Assembly (NCBI GenBank): GCA_028821455.1
Contig: JAPPGE010000089.1
Span: 7,097 to 68,052, forward strand
Origin: a bacterium
GTDB lineage: Bacteria > Pseudomonadota > Alphaproteobacteria > SP197
DNA length: 60,956 bases
Direction of reading: 5' to 3'
Below, piece after piece: positions 48,544 to 56,378 of this stretch (the first letter of the stretch is position 1; every line of letters begins with the position of its first letter). Under the pieces are notes generated by a model. It was not told where the DNA came from. It worked only from the letters and a program-made list of their open reading frames with translations, and ran no database searches. The translations under genes and the position numbers were made by a program.

Positions 48544-50001
48544 ATGGATCTCAGTGACGCAACCCTGTTTCGCCAACAGTGCTACATCGATGGCGCCTGG
48601 TGCGACGCCGATTCGGGCGAAACCATCGATGTCAGGAATCCGGCCACGTCCGGCGTGCTCGGGACCATTCCCAGGATGGGTACGTCCGAGACCCGCAGGG
48701 CCGTCGATGCCGCGGCTGCGGCATTGCCGGCCTGGAAGGCGAAGACGGCGAAGGAGCGGGCGTCGGTGCTGCGCCGCTGGTTCGAGCTGATGCTCGAGAA
48801 CCAGGAAGACCTGGCGCAGCTCATGACCCTCGAACAGGGCAAGCCCCTGGCCGAGGCACGCGGCGAGATCGCCTATGCGGCAAGCTTCATCGAGTGGTTT
48901 GCCGAAGAGGGCAAGAGAGTCTACGGGGAGACCGTTCCCCAGCACCTCGCCGATCGTCGCATCCTGGTGTTGCGCGAACCCGTTGGTGTTGTGGGAGCGA
49001 TCACGCCCTGGAACTTTCCTTCGGCCATGATCACGCGCAAGGCGGGACCGGCGCTCGCCGCGGGCTGCACCATCGTCTGCAAGCCGGCGACCGAAACTCC
49101 CTATTCGGCCTTCGCTCTCGCGGAACTTGGCGAACGCGCCGGACTGCCGAAGGGCGTTCTCAACATCCTCACCGGCAAGTCGGCGGAGATCGGCAGCGAA
49201 CTCACGGGCAATCCCGTGGTCCGCAAGATCACCTTCACCGGCTCGACGGAGATCGGCAAAATGCTGATGGAACAGGCGGCATCCACGGTCAAGAAGGTCA
49301 CCATGGAGCTGGGCGGCAACGCGCCCTTCCTGGTGTTCGACGACGCCGACCTCGATGCCGCGGTCGAGGGCGCCATCCAGTCGAAGTTCCGCAACATGGG
49401 ACAGACCTGCGTGTGCGCCAACCGGATCTACGTGCAGTCAGCGGTCCACGATGCCTTTGCCGAGAGACTCGCGGCACGGGTTGCCGAGATGAAGGTGGGC
49501 AATGGCCTCGATGACGGCGTCGTGCAGGGGCCGTTGATCAACCAGGCCGCTGTCGACAAGGTTGAGGAGCACATTGCCGATGCCTCGGCAAAGGGCGCGC
49601 GCGTCCTCGTTGGCGGTCAGCGTCACGCGCTCGGTGGCACCTTCTTCGAGCCGACGGTCATGGCCGACGTCAATCCGCAGATGCTTGTCGCTCGCGACGA
49701 GACCTTCGGCCCCCTGGCGCCGCTCTTCCGGTTCGAGCGCGAAGACGAGGCGGTAGCCCTCGCCAACGACACCGAGTTCGGCCTCGCCAGCTATTTCTAC
49801 GCCCGTGACATCGGCCGCATCTGGCGTGTCAGCGAAGGGCTGGAGTACGGCATCGTCGGCGTCAACACCGGTATCATCTCCACCGAGGTGGCGCCGTTCG
49901 GCGGGGTCAAGGAATCCGGTATCGGGCGCGAAGGCAGCCACATGGGGATCGACGAGTACGTCGAGTCCAAGTACGTCTGCGTTGCCGGCCTCGACAGCTG
50001 A
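48544..50001 (+). CDS. gabD: NAD(P)-dependent succinate-semialdehyde dehydrogenase
   Basis: A 485-residue aldehyde dehydrogenase. The cofactor region is PWNFPSAMITRKAGPALAAG, the catalytic Glu is in MELGGNAPF, and the catalytic Cys is in NMGQTCVCANR. The doublet of Cys around the nucleophile and the C-terminal GIGREGSHMGIDEYVESKYV fit succinate/glutarate-semialdehyde dehydrogenases. GCGAGGA precedes the ATG at 48544. gor follows 14 bases later on the same strand. Confidence 0.9.
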   Translation: MDLSDATLFRQQCYIDGAWCDADSGETIDVRNPATSGVLGTIPRMGTSETRRAVDAAAAALPAWKAKTAKERASVLRRWFELMLENQEDLAQLMTLEQGKPLAEARGEIAYAASFIEWFAEEGKRVYGETVPQHLADRRILVLREPVGVVGAITPWNFPSAMITRKAGPALAAGCTIVCKPATETPYSAFALAELGERAGLPKGVLNILTGKSAEIGSELTGNPVVRKITFTGSTEIGKMLMEQAASTVKKVTMELGGNAPFLVFDDADLDAAVEGAIQSKFRNMGQTCVCANRIYVQSAVHDAFAERLAARVAEMKVGNGLDDGVVQGPLINQAAVDKVEEHIADASAKGARVLVGGQRHALGGTFFEPTVMADVNPQMLVARDETFGPLAPLFRFEREDEAVALANDTEFGLASYFYARDIGRIWRVSEGLEYGIVGVNTGIISTEVAPFGGVKESGIGREGSHMGIDEYVESKYVCVAGLDS

Positions 50002-50015
50002 CACGGATTCCCCGG

Positions 50016-51371
50016 ATGGGTTCCTTCGACTACGATCTCGTCGTCATAGGCGGCGGCTCCGGAGGGGTGCGCACGGCGCGGTTTTCCGCAGCCGCAGGCG
50101 CCCGCGTGGCGATTGCCGAGGAACGTGACTGGGGCGGAACCTGCGTCAACGTAGGGTGCATTCCCAAGAAACTCTTCGGTTATGCCTCCCATTACAGCGA
50201 GGAGTTCCGGGATGCCGCGCGCTACGGATGGTCATCCATGGCGCCCCGCTTCGACTGGCCGACGCTGCGTGACAACAAGTCGGCCGAGATCACCCGGTTG
50301 AACGGCATCTACGTGAACATGCTCAAGGACGCAGGCGCCGATGTTCTCGAGGGCCGCGCCCGCCTCACCGGTCCCCACGAGGTGGAGATCGACGGGCAGC
50401 GTCTCAGCACCGCGAACATTCTCGTCGCCACCGGGGGCTGGCCGTATGTGCCGGACATTCCTGGCAGGGAGCACGCCATCACGTCGAACGAGTGCTTCTT
50501 TCTCGATGACCTGCCGAAGAGCATCGTCATCGTCGGCGGCGGCTACATCGCCGCGGAATTCGCCGGGATCTTTCACGGCATGGGTGTCGAGGTGACGCAA
50601 CTCTATCGGGGAGAACTCTTCCTGCGCGGCTTCGACGACGACATCCGGCGCCATCTCGCCGCGGAAATGCGGACGAAGGGGATCGACCTCAGGTTCTCCA
50701 CCGACGTCGCGTCCATTGCCCGGGCGAACAGCGGATACTCCGTCCGCCTGGCCGACGGCGCCTCCCTGGAAGCCGGTCTCGTGATGTATGCCACCGGCCG
50801 CCGGCCACTGACCTCCGGTCTCGGGCTCGAGAAAGCCGGGGTGACCGTCAACGACGACGGCACCATTCCGGTCGACGAGCACTTCCGCACGAACGTGCCG
50901 TCAGTCTTCGCCATCGGTGACGTCCTCGGTCGCCTGGAACTGACCCCGGTGGCGACCACCGAGGGCATGGCGGTGGCCGCCACGCTCTTTGGCGACGGGC
51001 CGAGGAGCGTCGATTACACGAACGTCCCGTCGGCCGTCTTCAGCCAGCCGGAACTGGCCACGGTAGGCCTGACGGAATCGGAAGCGCGCCAGCGTCATGC
51101 CGATGGCATCGACATCTACATGGCGCGCTTCAGGCCGCTGCGGCACACGATTTCGCTCAACGACGAGATGATCCTGATGAAGCTCGTCGTGGCGTCGGCC
51201 ACGGACCGCGTCGTCGGTGTCCACATGGTGGGACCGGATGCCGCCGAGATCCTGCAGGGATTTTCGGTCGCCCTGAAGGCGGGCGCCACGAAGGCCGATT
51301 TCGACGCCACGGTCGGCATCCATCCCACCAGCGCCGAGGAATTCGTCACCATGCGCCAGAAGGCTGCGTGA
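50016..51371 (+). CDS. gor: Glutathione-disulfide reductase
   Basis: A 451-residue flavoprotein disulfide reductase. It has an FAD fold (LVVIGGGSGGVRTAR), the redox pair C43/C48 in GGTCVNVGCIPKK, the NADPH fold GGGYIAAEFAGIF with downstream Arg residues (YRGELFLRGFD) that favour NADPH, and the C-terminal dimer-interface His in GIHPTSAEEF. It probably shares a transcript with gabD and runs up to the convergent tRNA-Thr. A decayed copy of its C-terminal segment lies at about 58116-58220. Confidence 0.93.
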   Translation: MGSFDYDLVVIGGGSGGVRTARFSAAAGARVAIAEERDWGGTCVNVGCIPKKLFGYASHYSEEFRDAARYGWSSMAPRFDWPTLRDNKSAEITRLNGIYVNMLKDAGADVLEGRARLTGPHEVEIDGQRLSTANILVATGGWPYVPDIPGREHAITSNECFFLDDLPKSIVIVGGGYIAAEFAGIFHGMGVEVTQLYRGELFLRGFDDDIRRHLAAEMRTKGIDLRFSTDVASIARANSGYSVRLADGASLEAGLVMYATGRRPLTSGLGLEKAGVTVNDDGTIPVDEHFRTNVPSVFAIGDVLGRLELTPVATTEGMAVAATLFGDGPRSVDYTNVPSAVFSQPELATVGLTESEARQRHADGIDIYMARFRPLRHTISLNDEMILMKLVVASATDRVVGVHMVGPDAAEILQGFSVALKAGATKADFDATVGIHPTSAEEFVTMRQKAA

Positions 51372-51384
51372 CAGTGAGCAGAGG

Positions 51385-51460
51385 TGGTGCCGGGTGCGGG
51401 ACTCGAACTCGCGACCTACCGCTTACAAGGCGGTTGCTCTACCGACTGAGCTAACCCGGC
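51385..51460 (-). tRNA. tRNA-Thr (anticodon TGT)
   Basis: A 76-base cloverleaf on the minus strand with acceptor stem GCCGGGT/ACCCGGC, D-arm TAGCTCAGTCGGTAGAGCA, anticodon stem and loop CCGCCTTGTAAGGCGG and T-arm GCGAGTTCGAGTCCCGC. CCA is encoded. It ends 13 bases from the gor stop and borders an accessory region on its 5' side. Confidence 0.97.
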
Positions 51461-51776
51461 GCCGGCCGCTACGTAGCACGACAACACGCCCCTTGTGAAA
51501 CACTCCCGCCCGGGTGATCCGGTCTCGGCGTTGTTCCCGAACACGGCCCGTGTTCGTAGAACCATGCTCAATGCACGGGGCGTGTCTGTCAGGAGTTGGT
51601 CACGGTTACCGGACCACCGCTCATCGAATGATTCGCACGTCGAGCAACAGATTGGTCCCAAGCAGCTGATCCCGGCTCATCAGCAGGCCGAGGAGCGCCT
51701 GCTCCCAACTCAATCCATTCTGCGACGAGCAAACTTGCGATTGCCAAATGGCATAAGTGGAGATTGATTTCGCCAC
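51461..51776. other. 316-base spacer between tRNA-Thr and the MbcA/ParS gene
   Basis: A divergent spacer. Next to the tRNA, the minus strand reads TTCACA, 18 bases, TACGTA (51470-51475), a possible tRNA promoter. A 17-base palindrome lies at 51539-51555. No gene is recognised. Confidence 0.4.
51539..51555. repeat. 17-base palindrome
   Basis: GAACACGG and CCGTGTTC flank a single C. The perfect two-fold symmetry suggests a binding site for a dimeric regulator, or one arm of a mobile element; no second copy was seen. Confidence 0.4.
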
Positions 51777-52196
51777 ATGGCCATACCCGACGTCTCTTCG
51801 CGTCTTGACCCTGGCGCCGTCGGCGAGATCAGCGACGCTGAAACCGACGCAATGCTGCACGCCTTTTTCAACCTGACAGCACGCTGGGCGCTCAACGACC
51901 GACAGGGGCGCATTCTGCTCGGAAGCCCGGCTGCGAGGACCTATGCGCGCTGGAAAGCCGGACAAGTCGACCCGTCGCGCATCTCGCGAGACACCCGGGA
52001 GCGTCTGTCGACGTTGATGGGCATCCACAAGAGATTGCGCCACCTCTTTGCCGACCCCGAGCGCGGTTATCACTGGTTGCGCAAGCCAAACCGGGCATTC
52101 GGCGGCGATACCGCTTTGGATCGGTTGTTGGCAGGGTCGATCCCGGATCTGGTTGCGGTGCGCAGTTACTTGGATGCGGAACGGGGAAGTTGGTGA
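51777..52196 (+). CDS. MbcA/ParS/Xre-family antitoxin
   Basis: A 139-residue protein of the MbcA/ParS/Xre antitoxin family (DUF2384-type C-terminal domain). The N-terminal half has a helix-turn-helix-like region (ARTYARWKAGQVD). The C-terminal half has the toxin-binding pattern LMGIHKRLRHLFADPERGYH, then WLRKPNRAFGGDTALDRLLA. Its TGA overlaps the GTG of the RES gene, the usual antitoxin-toxin coupling. This gene is intact although its toxin is not. Confidence 0.85.
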   Translation: MAIPDVSSRLDPGAVGEISDAETDAMLHAFFNLTARWALNDRQGRILLGSPAARTYARWKAGQVDPSRISRDTRERLSTLMGIHKRLRHLFADPERGYHWLRKPNRAFGGDTALDRLLAGSIPDLVAVRSYLDAERGSW

Positions 52197-52890
52197 TCCC
52201 ACCCCTGAGCCGTGTGCGCTGGACCCGTACCTTTCGCCTGATCCGATCTATCTATCCGCCGGTCGATCTGTTCGAGGACATCGCAGACCCGGCCGACTGG
52301 GAACTGATTGCCGCGGCCGAAGCAAAGTCCAATCCCCGTGCACGCGACGCCATCGGCGCCATTCATCTGGTGCCGCCCGAGCGTCGCATCTCGGGTGCCG
52401 GCGTCAGTTCGGTCATGGCGCCTTTCTGCCATGTTTCGCCGCATCGCACGAGTCGCTTCGCCGATGGAAGCTACGGCGCTACTACGCCGGCGACCGCTTC
52501 GAGGTCGCACTGGCGGAAACGATGTTCCATTTCGAGCGCTTCATGGCGGCAACAAACGAGGAACCTGCCATGGCGGACCATCGTGAGTTGAACGCCAGTA
52601 TCGATGCGGAACTGCACGATCTGCGGAATGCCGTTGCCTACGCGTTCGCGCTCGATGCCGACGACCATGCTGAGGCCCAGGCATTGGCGCGGGAACTGCG
52701 CCGGAATCACGCCAGCAATGGCATCGTCTATCCCAGCGTGCGCTATCCCGGTGGCGAGGCCATTGCGGCATTCTGGCCCGATGTGGTTGGCATTCCGGTG
52801 CAGGGAAGACGCCTTTGCTACCGATGGGACGGCAACCGGGTGGACGCCTGGCTGATCTACGGCGAAGAGAACTGGCAACGCATGGCTTGA
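52193..52890 (+). pseudogene. RES-domain toxin gene with a single-base frameshift
   Basis: RES toxins degrade or phosphorolyse NAD+. The first frame, from the GTG at 52193, encodes VRWTRTFRLIRSIYPPVDLF and ISGAGVSSVMAPFCHVSPHR, ending SRFADGSYG. The continuation YYAGDRFEVALAETMFHFER is in another frame and runs to 52890. The break is at 52478-52479, where GC stands where a full codon is expected between Gly and Tyr-Tyr, so one base has been lost. The rest looks undamaged. It is either a recently inactivated toxin or an assembly error. Confidence 0.8.
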
Positions 52891-52933
52891 GGTCTGTCGA
52901 CAGCGCCAAAGACGGCTCCTTCAGAGTGGAGTG

Positions 52934-53080
52934 TCACAAGGACTTCTGATCGGCTCTTCGCATGCGAGGCCGCACCGTGCTAACGAGACGATCCGGATGT
53001 TGTCGCATCCACTCGACCGCGCTCACGAAGTCGTCGCTTCCCGATATCAAGACGAAGCCAGGGGGTGAGTAGTTGCCCAT
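52934..53080 (-). pseudogene. Short NYN/PIN-like fragment
   Basis: A 48-codon minus-strand frame, MGNYSPPGFVLISGSDDFVS followed by AVEWMRQHPDRLVSTVRP. The VLISGSDDFVSAV segment resembles the second acidic strand of NYN/LabA-type RNases (LVSGDSDFVPLV), but the N-terminal half with the first Asp is missing. It is probably a remnant. The rest of the 325-base gap between the RES gene and the aldolase (52891-53215) shows nothing else. Confidence 0.3.
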
Positions 53081-53215
53081 GGCCTTCGTTGGAGTGGTGG
53101 GCAGGGCTTGCCGCTTTGCCGGAAATGGAGGCAGCCGCCGCCTGGCGACGGTGCGTGATGTCGGGCCCTCGCTGCTCTATAGTCTGGGCAGCGCGTTTGC
53201 GAGGGGAGGCCTGCC

Positions 53216-53998
53216 GTGTCGTCGATCGTGACCGTTCCGCAACAGCGCCTGTCGCCGGCCGAGCAGGACCTGCGCACGGACCTTGCCGCGGCATTCCGCC
53301 TAGCCGACCGGTTCGGCTGGTCGGAACTCGGGTGGAATCACATCACGGCGCGCTGTCCCGACAATCCCGACCATTTCCTGATCAATCCGCTAGGTGTCGG
53401 CTGGGACGAGATGACCGCCTCGCTCCTTGTCAAGGTCGACACCGAGGGCAACACCGTCGAAGTGCGCGATGGGGACGGTCTCGTGCCGAAGGCCGGGTTC
53501 GTGATCCACAGCGGCCTCTTCGAGGCGCGCCCGGACGTCAACGCCGTCGTGCACACGCACACCAACGACGGTGTTGCCGTGGCGGCGCTCGAAGGCGGTC
53601 TCCAGCCGATCTGCATGGAGGCGCTCTACTTCTATAGCAACCTGGGCTATCACGCCTTTGAGGGCACAAGCATGGATCCCGACGAGCGCACGCGGCTGGC
53701 CCGCAGCCTGGGTTCCGCCCAGGCGATGATCCTGCGCAACCACGGCCTGCTGACGGCGGGTGCAAGCGTCGGCGAGGCCTTCGTCCTGATGTACTGGCTG
53801 CAACGGGCCTGCGAGATCCAGATGAAGGTGCTCGCAAGCAACGCGCCCTGGGCCCCTGTTCCGCGCGCGGTCTGCGAGCACTACGCGGGCCAGCAGCACG
53901 AGCCGCGCGACATCACCGAGGACTTCCGGCCCGGCGTTCACGAATGGCCGGCGCTCAGGCGCCTGCTCGATCGTGACGATATCTCCTACAGGAACTGA
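53216..53998 (+). CDS. Class II aldolase/adducin-family protein (second paralogue)
   Basis: A 260-residue class II aldolase fold with zinc ligands H113 and H115 (HTHTND) and H176 (RNHG). WSELGWNHITARCP and LINPLGVGWDEMT are the family N-terminal motifs. It is closer to the alphaproteobacterial adducin-like subgroup than the paralogue at 8872. It starts with GTG. The stop is directly followed by the rubredoxin/MBL gene, so the two are probably one operon. Confidence 0.85.
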   Translation: MSSIVTVPQQRLSPAEQDLRTDLAAAFRLADRFGWSELGWNHITARCPDNPDHFLINPLGVGWDEMTASLLVKVDTEGNTVEVRDGDGLVPKAGFVIHSGLFEARPDVNAVVHTHTNDGVAVAALEGGLQPICMEALYFYSNLGYHAFEGTSMDPDERTRLARSLGSAQAMILRNHGLLTAGASVGEAFVLMYWLQRACEIQMKVLASNAPWAPVPRAVCEHYAGQQHEPRDITEDFRPGVHEWPALRRLLDRDDISYRN

Positions 53999-54024
53999 TG
54001 ACAGCGAACTCGGAGGAAGGCGGC

Positions 54025-54759
54025 ATGACGGAACTCGCAAAGGGATTTCCGCTGAAGCAGTGGGTCTGTGTGCCTTGCGGATACAACATGATCGGCGAGA
54101 TGCCCGAAGTCTGTCCCTTCTGCGGCGCCCGCCACGACCGCTTCGTCTCCTGGGACGTCGGCGAGGAGCGCTATCGCGTGGACGCAAGGGAGGTCACGGA
54201 TGGCGTCAGCCAGCTGCTCTCCCGTCCGCGCCTCGGTCTCGAGCACGCCTGCTACCGCATCGAGACGGACGAAGGGCCGGTATGGATCGACTGCCCAAGC
54301 GCGTTCAACCGCACGCTTGCGCCCGTGGGCCACATATTCTTCACCCACAAGGACTTCATGGGCGCCTCGAACCAGTACCGCGCGCAGTGGAACGCGGCCG
54401 TTCACATCCATGAGGCCGAGACGAAAAACTCGCTCGCCGCCGCCTTCCCCGTGGACGACGCCTTTCGCGGCGATTTCACGAGCCACGGCATCGAGGCCTT
54501 CCACATCGGCGGCCACACTCCCGGATTCACGGCCTACCTGTGGCGCGACGTGCTCTTCGCGTGCGACTACGCCTTCCCGCCGGACGACACCATGCGGCTC
54601 AATCCCTACAGCGACCCTGAGGAGATCGCCAACCGCGGCCGCCGCCTGCTTGCCATCGCCCGCGAACGGCGTCCCCGCCTGGTCGCCGGGTACAGTTTCG
54701 TCGTCCCCGGTGAAGCGTGGACCCGCTGGTTCGAGGCCGCGCTGGAGCGCGCGGCCTGA
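54025..54759 (+). CDS. Rubredoxin-like/MBL-fold fusion protein
   Basis: A 244-residue protein. The N-terminal zinc- or iron-ribbon (C15-x2-C18 and C30-x2-C33, CVPCGY and CPFCGA) resembles rubredoxin. An MBL fold follows from about residue 65, in which HxHxDH is replaced by H108-K-D110-F-M-G. H164 in GGHTPGF and D181 in FACDYAF remain, and the C-terminal His is GYS. The H-[RK]-D pattern is shared with an MBL subgroup that has HRDD in place of HxHxDH. Strong GGAGGAAGG supports the ATG at 54025; an ATG at 53998 overlaps the aldolase stop. A redox role is inferred from the ribbon. Confidence 0.75.
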   Translation: MTELAKGFPLKQWVCVPCGYNMIGEMPEVCPFCGARHDRFVSWDVGEERYRVDAREVTDGVSQLLSRPRLGLEHACYRIETDEGPVWIDCPSAFNRTLAPVGHIFFTHKDFMGASNQYRAQWNAAVHIHEAETKNSLAAAFPVDDAFRGDFTSHGIEAFHIGGHTPGFTAYLWRDVLFACDYAFPPDDTMRLNPYSDPEEIANRGRRLLAIARERRPRLVAGYSFVVPGEAWTRWFEAALERAA

Positions 54760-55051
54760 CCACCCCGGCACGCCGCCCGGGGGTAAATCGGTAACGATTT
54801 GCCGACGGGCAGACATGCACGGATCCGTAACCTCCGGTCAGGCGGGTCGGCCACACGCTGCATGAGCGCGCAGATCAGTGTCGCATGAAGCGCATTGGCG
54901 CACTCTTGTGACATCGCAGCGCCGGCATCGGCCACGGTCGACTCTTGTCGGCATGCATGACGAGGCTACGTGACATGACTGCATTCGAGCGAGCGTCCTG
55001 ATTGCGCCAGCCCGGAAGCCTCGCCAGCCATGCAATCCGAAGAAACAAGGA
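54760..55051. other. Spacer upstream of the ATPase gene, no gene seen
   Basis: No coding frame is convincing. Base composition becomes AT-rich only in the final 60 bases, which together with the repeat at 55052-55098 probably hold the ATPase promoter and operator. Confidence 0.4.
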
Positions 55052-55098
55052 ATAATCCTTGAAAATACGCAGTTGAATTGAGGATTTTCAAGAATTAT
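55052..55098. promoter_or_regulatory. 15-bp inverted repeat at the ATPase start
   Basis: ATAATCCTTGAAAAT (55052-55066) and ATTTTCAAGAATTAT (55084-55098) are complementary at 14 of 15 positions, with a 17-base spacer. The right arm ends nine bases before the ATG, so binding of a protein, or folding of the mRNA, would cover the ribosome binding site. A second small repeat (AAGGA/TCCTT, 55047-55060) overlaps the left arm. The AT-rich sequence stands out in this GC-rich window. Confidence 0.6.
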
Positions 55099-55106
55099 GA
55101 TCACTC

Positions 55107-56258
55107 ATGATCATTGATCGACCCGCCGCCCGCGATCGCGTCCATGAAGCATTTTCCGTCCACCCCGCGGTCGCCCTGACCGGACCGCGCCAATGCGGCA
55201 AGACCACGCTCGCACGCATGATCGCGGCCGCTGACCCGGAGGGAAGCACGTTCTTCGATCTGGAGAGCGCGGTGGATCGCCGGCGGCTGCAGGCGCCGGA
55301 GCGGGCATTGGCCGGTCTCACCGGCCTCGTGGTCATCGACGAGATTCAGCGCGAGCCGGCGTTGTTCGAGACGCTTCGGGTCCTTGCCGACCGGCCCGAC
55401 AATCCGGCACGGTTTCTCGTCCTCGGGAGTGCATCGTCGGCCCTGATCGCGAATGTTTCGGAATCCCTCGCCGGGCGCGTCGGGATTGTCAATCTGGGTG
55501 GATTTGATCTCTCGGAGGTCGATCCCGGCTCGTGGCGCACCCTCTGGCTCCGCGGCGGCTTCCCGCGTGCATATCTCGCACCGCACGACCGCGCATCCGC
55601 AGTGTGGCGACGAAGTTTCGTTCAGACATTCCTCGAGCGTGACATCCCCCAACTCGGCATCACCGTTCCCGCGGAGACTCTCCGCAGGTTCTGGACGATG
55701 CTGGCCCACTATCACGGTCAGGTCTGGAACGCTGCGGAGTTCGCCCGAGCGCTCGGGTCGAGCGAAGGTACGGCGCGGCGGTACCTCGACATCCTGACCG
55801 GCGCGTTCATGGTGCGAGCGCTCCCTCCCTGGTTCGCGAACATCCGCAAGCGCCAGGTACGCTCACCCAGGATCTACGTGCGCGATACGGGGCTGCTCCA
55901 CAGCCTTCTCACCCTGGATACTGGCGATGAGGTTTCTGGCCACCCCAAGGTCGGAGCTTCCTTTGAAGGCTTCGCGGTAGAGCAGATCGCAGGCGCGTTC
56001 GAAACAGGCGGAGTGTACTTCTGGGCGACGCACGGTGGCGCCGAACTCAACCTGCTCGTCATGCGTGGCGGCAAGCGCTACGGCTTCGAGTGCAAGCTTG
56101 CCGATGCTCCCGGCACCACGCGCTCCATGCGCGTTGCCCTGAACGATCTGGAGCTGGAGCATCTGTGGGTGGTGTATCCCGGTCACGAGGCGTATCCGCT
56201 CGACGATCGGATCTCGGTCTTGCCGATCACGGGTATCCAGGATCTTTCGCGGCGTTAG
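55107..56258 (+). CDS. AAA_14/DUF4143-family ATP-binding protein
   Basis: A 383-residue protein. The N-terminal AAA_14 ATPase has Walker A GPRQCGKTT (residues 26-34) and Walker B LVVIDE (74-79), with the sensor-like FLVLGSASS. The C-terminal DUF4143 domain (about 160-330) has LRGGFPRAYLA, FVQTFLERDIPQLG, YVRDTGLLHSLL and the restriction-endonuclease-like GGAELNLLV...YGFECK. The family is common in accessory DNA and its function is unknown. An inverted repeat sits immediately upstream. It is a single gene. Confidence 0.88.
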   Translation: MIIDRPAARDRVHEAFSVHPAVALTGPRQCGKTTLARMIAAADPEGSTFFDLESAVDRRRLQAPERALAGLTGLVVIDEIQREPALFETLRVLADRPDNPARFLVLGSASSALIANVSESLAGRVGIVNLGGFDLSEVDPGSWRTLWLRGGFPRAYLAPHDRASAVWRRSFVQTFLERDIPQLGITVPAETLRRFWTMLAHYHGQVWNAAEFARALGSSEGTARRYLDILTGAFMVRALPPWFANIRKRQVRSPRIYVRDTGLLHSLLTLDTGDEVSGHPKVGASFEGFAVEQIAGAFETGGVYFWATHGGAELNLLVMRGGKRYGFECKLADAPGTTRSMRVALNDLELEHLWVVYPGHEAYPLDDRISVLPITGIQDLSRR

Positions 56259-56378
56259 GCCCATGACAAACAAACCTGTTCAAGAGTCATGGAGGTAACT
56301 GGTAGGATAAGGTCGTTGACGCACATTCGGTTGACCGGGCGTGCGTGACGATCACGCATTCTTGGAGAGGACAAGAGG

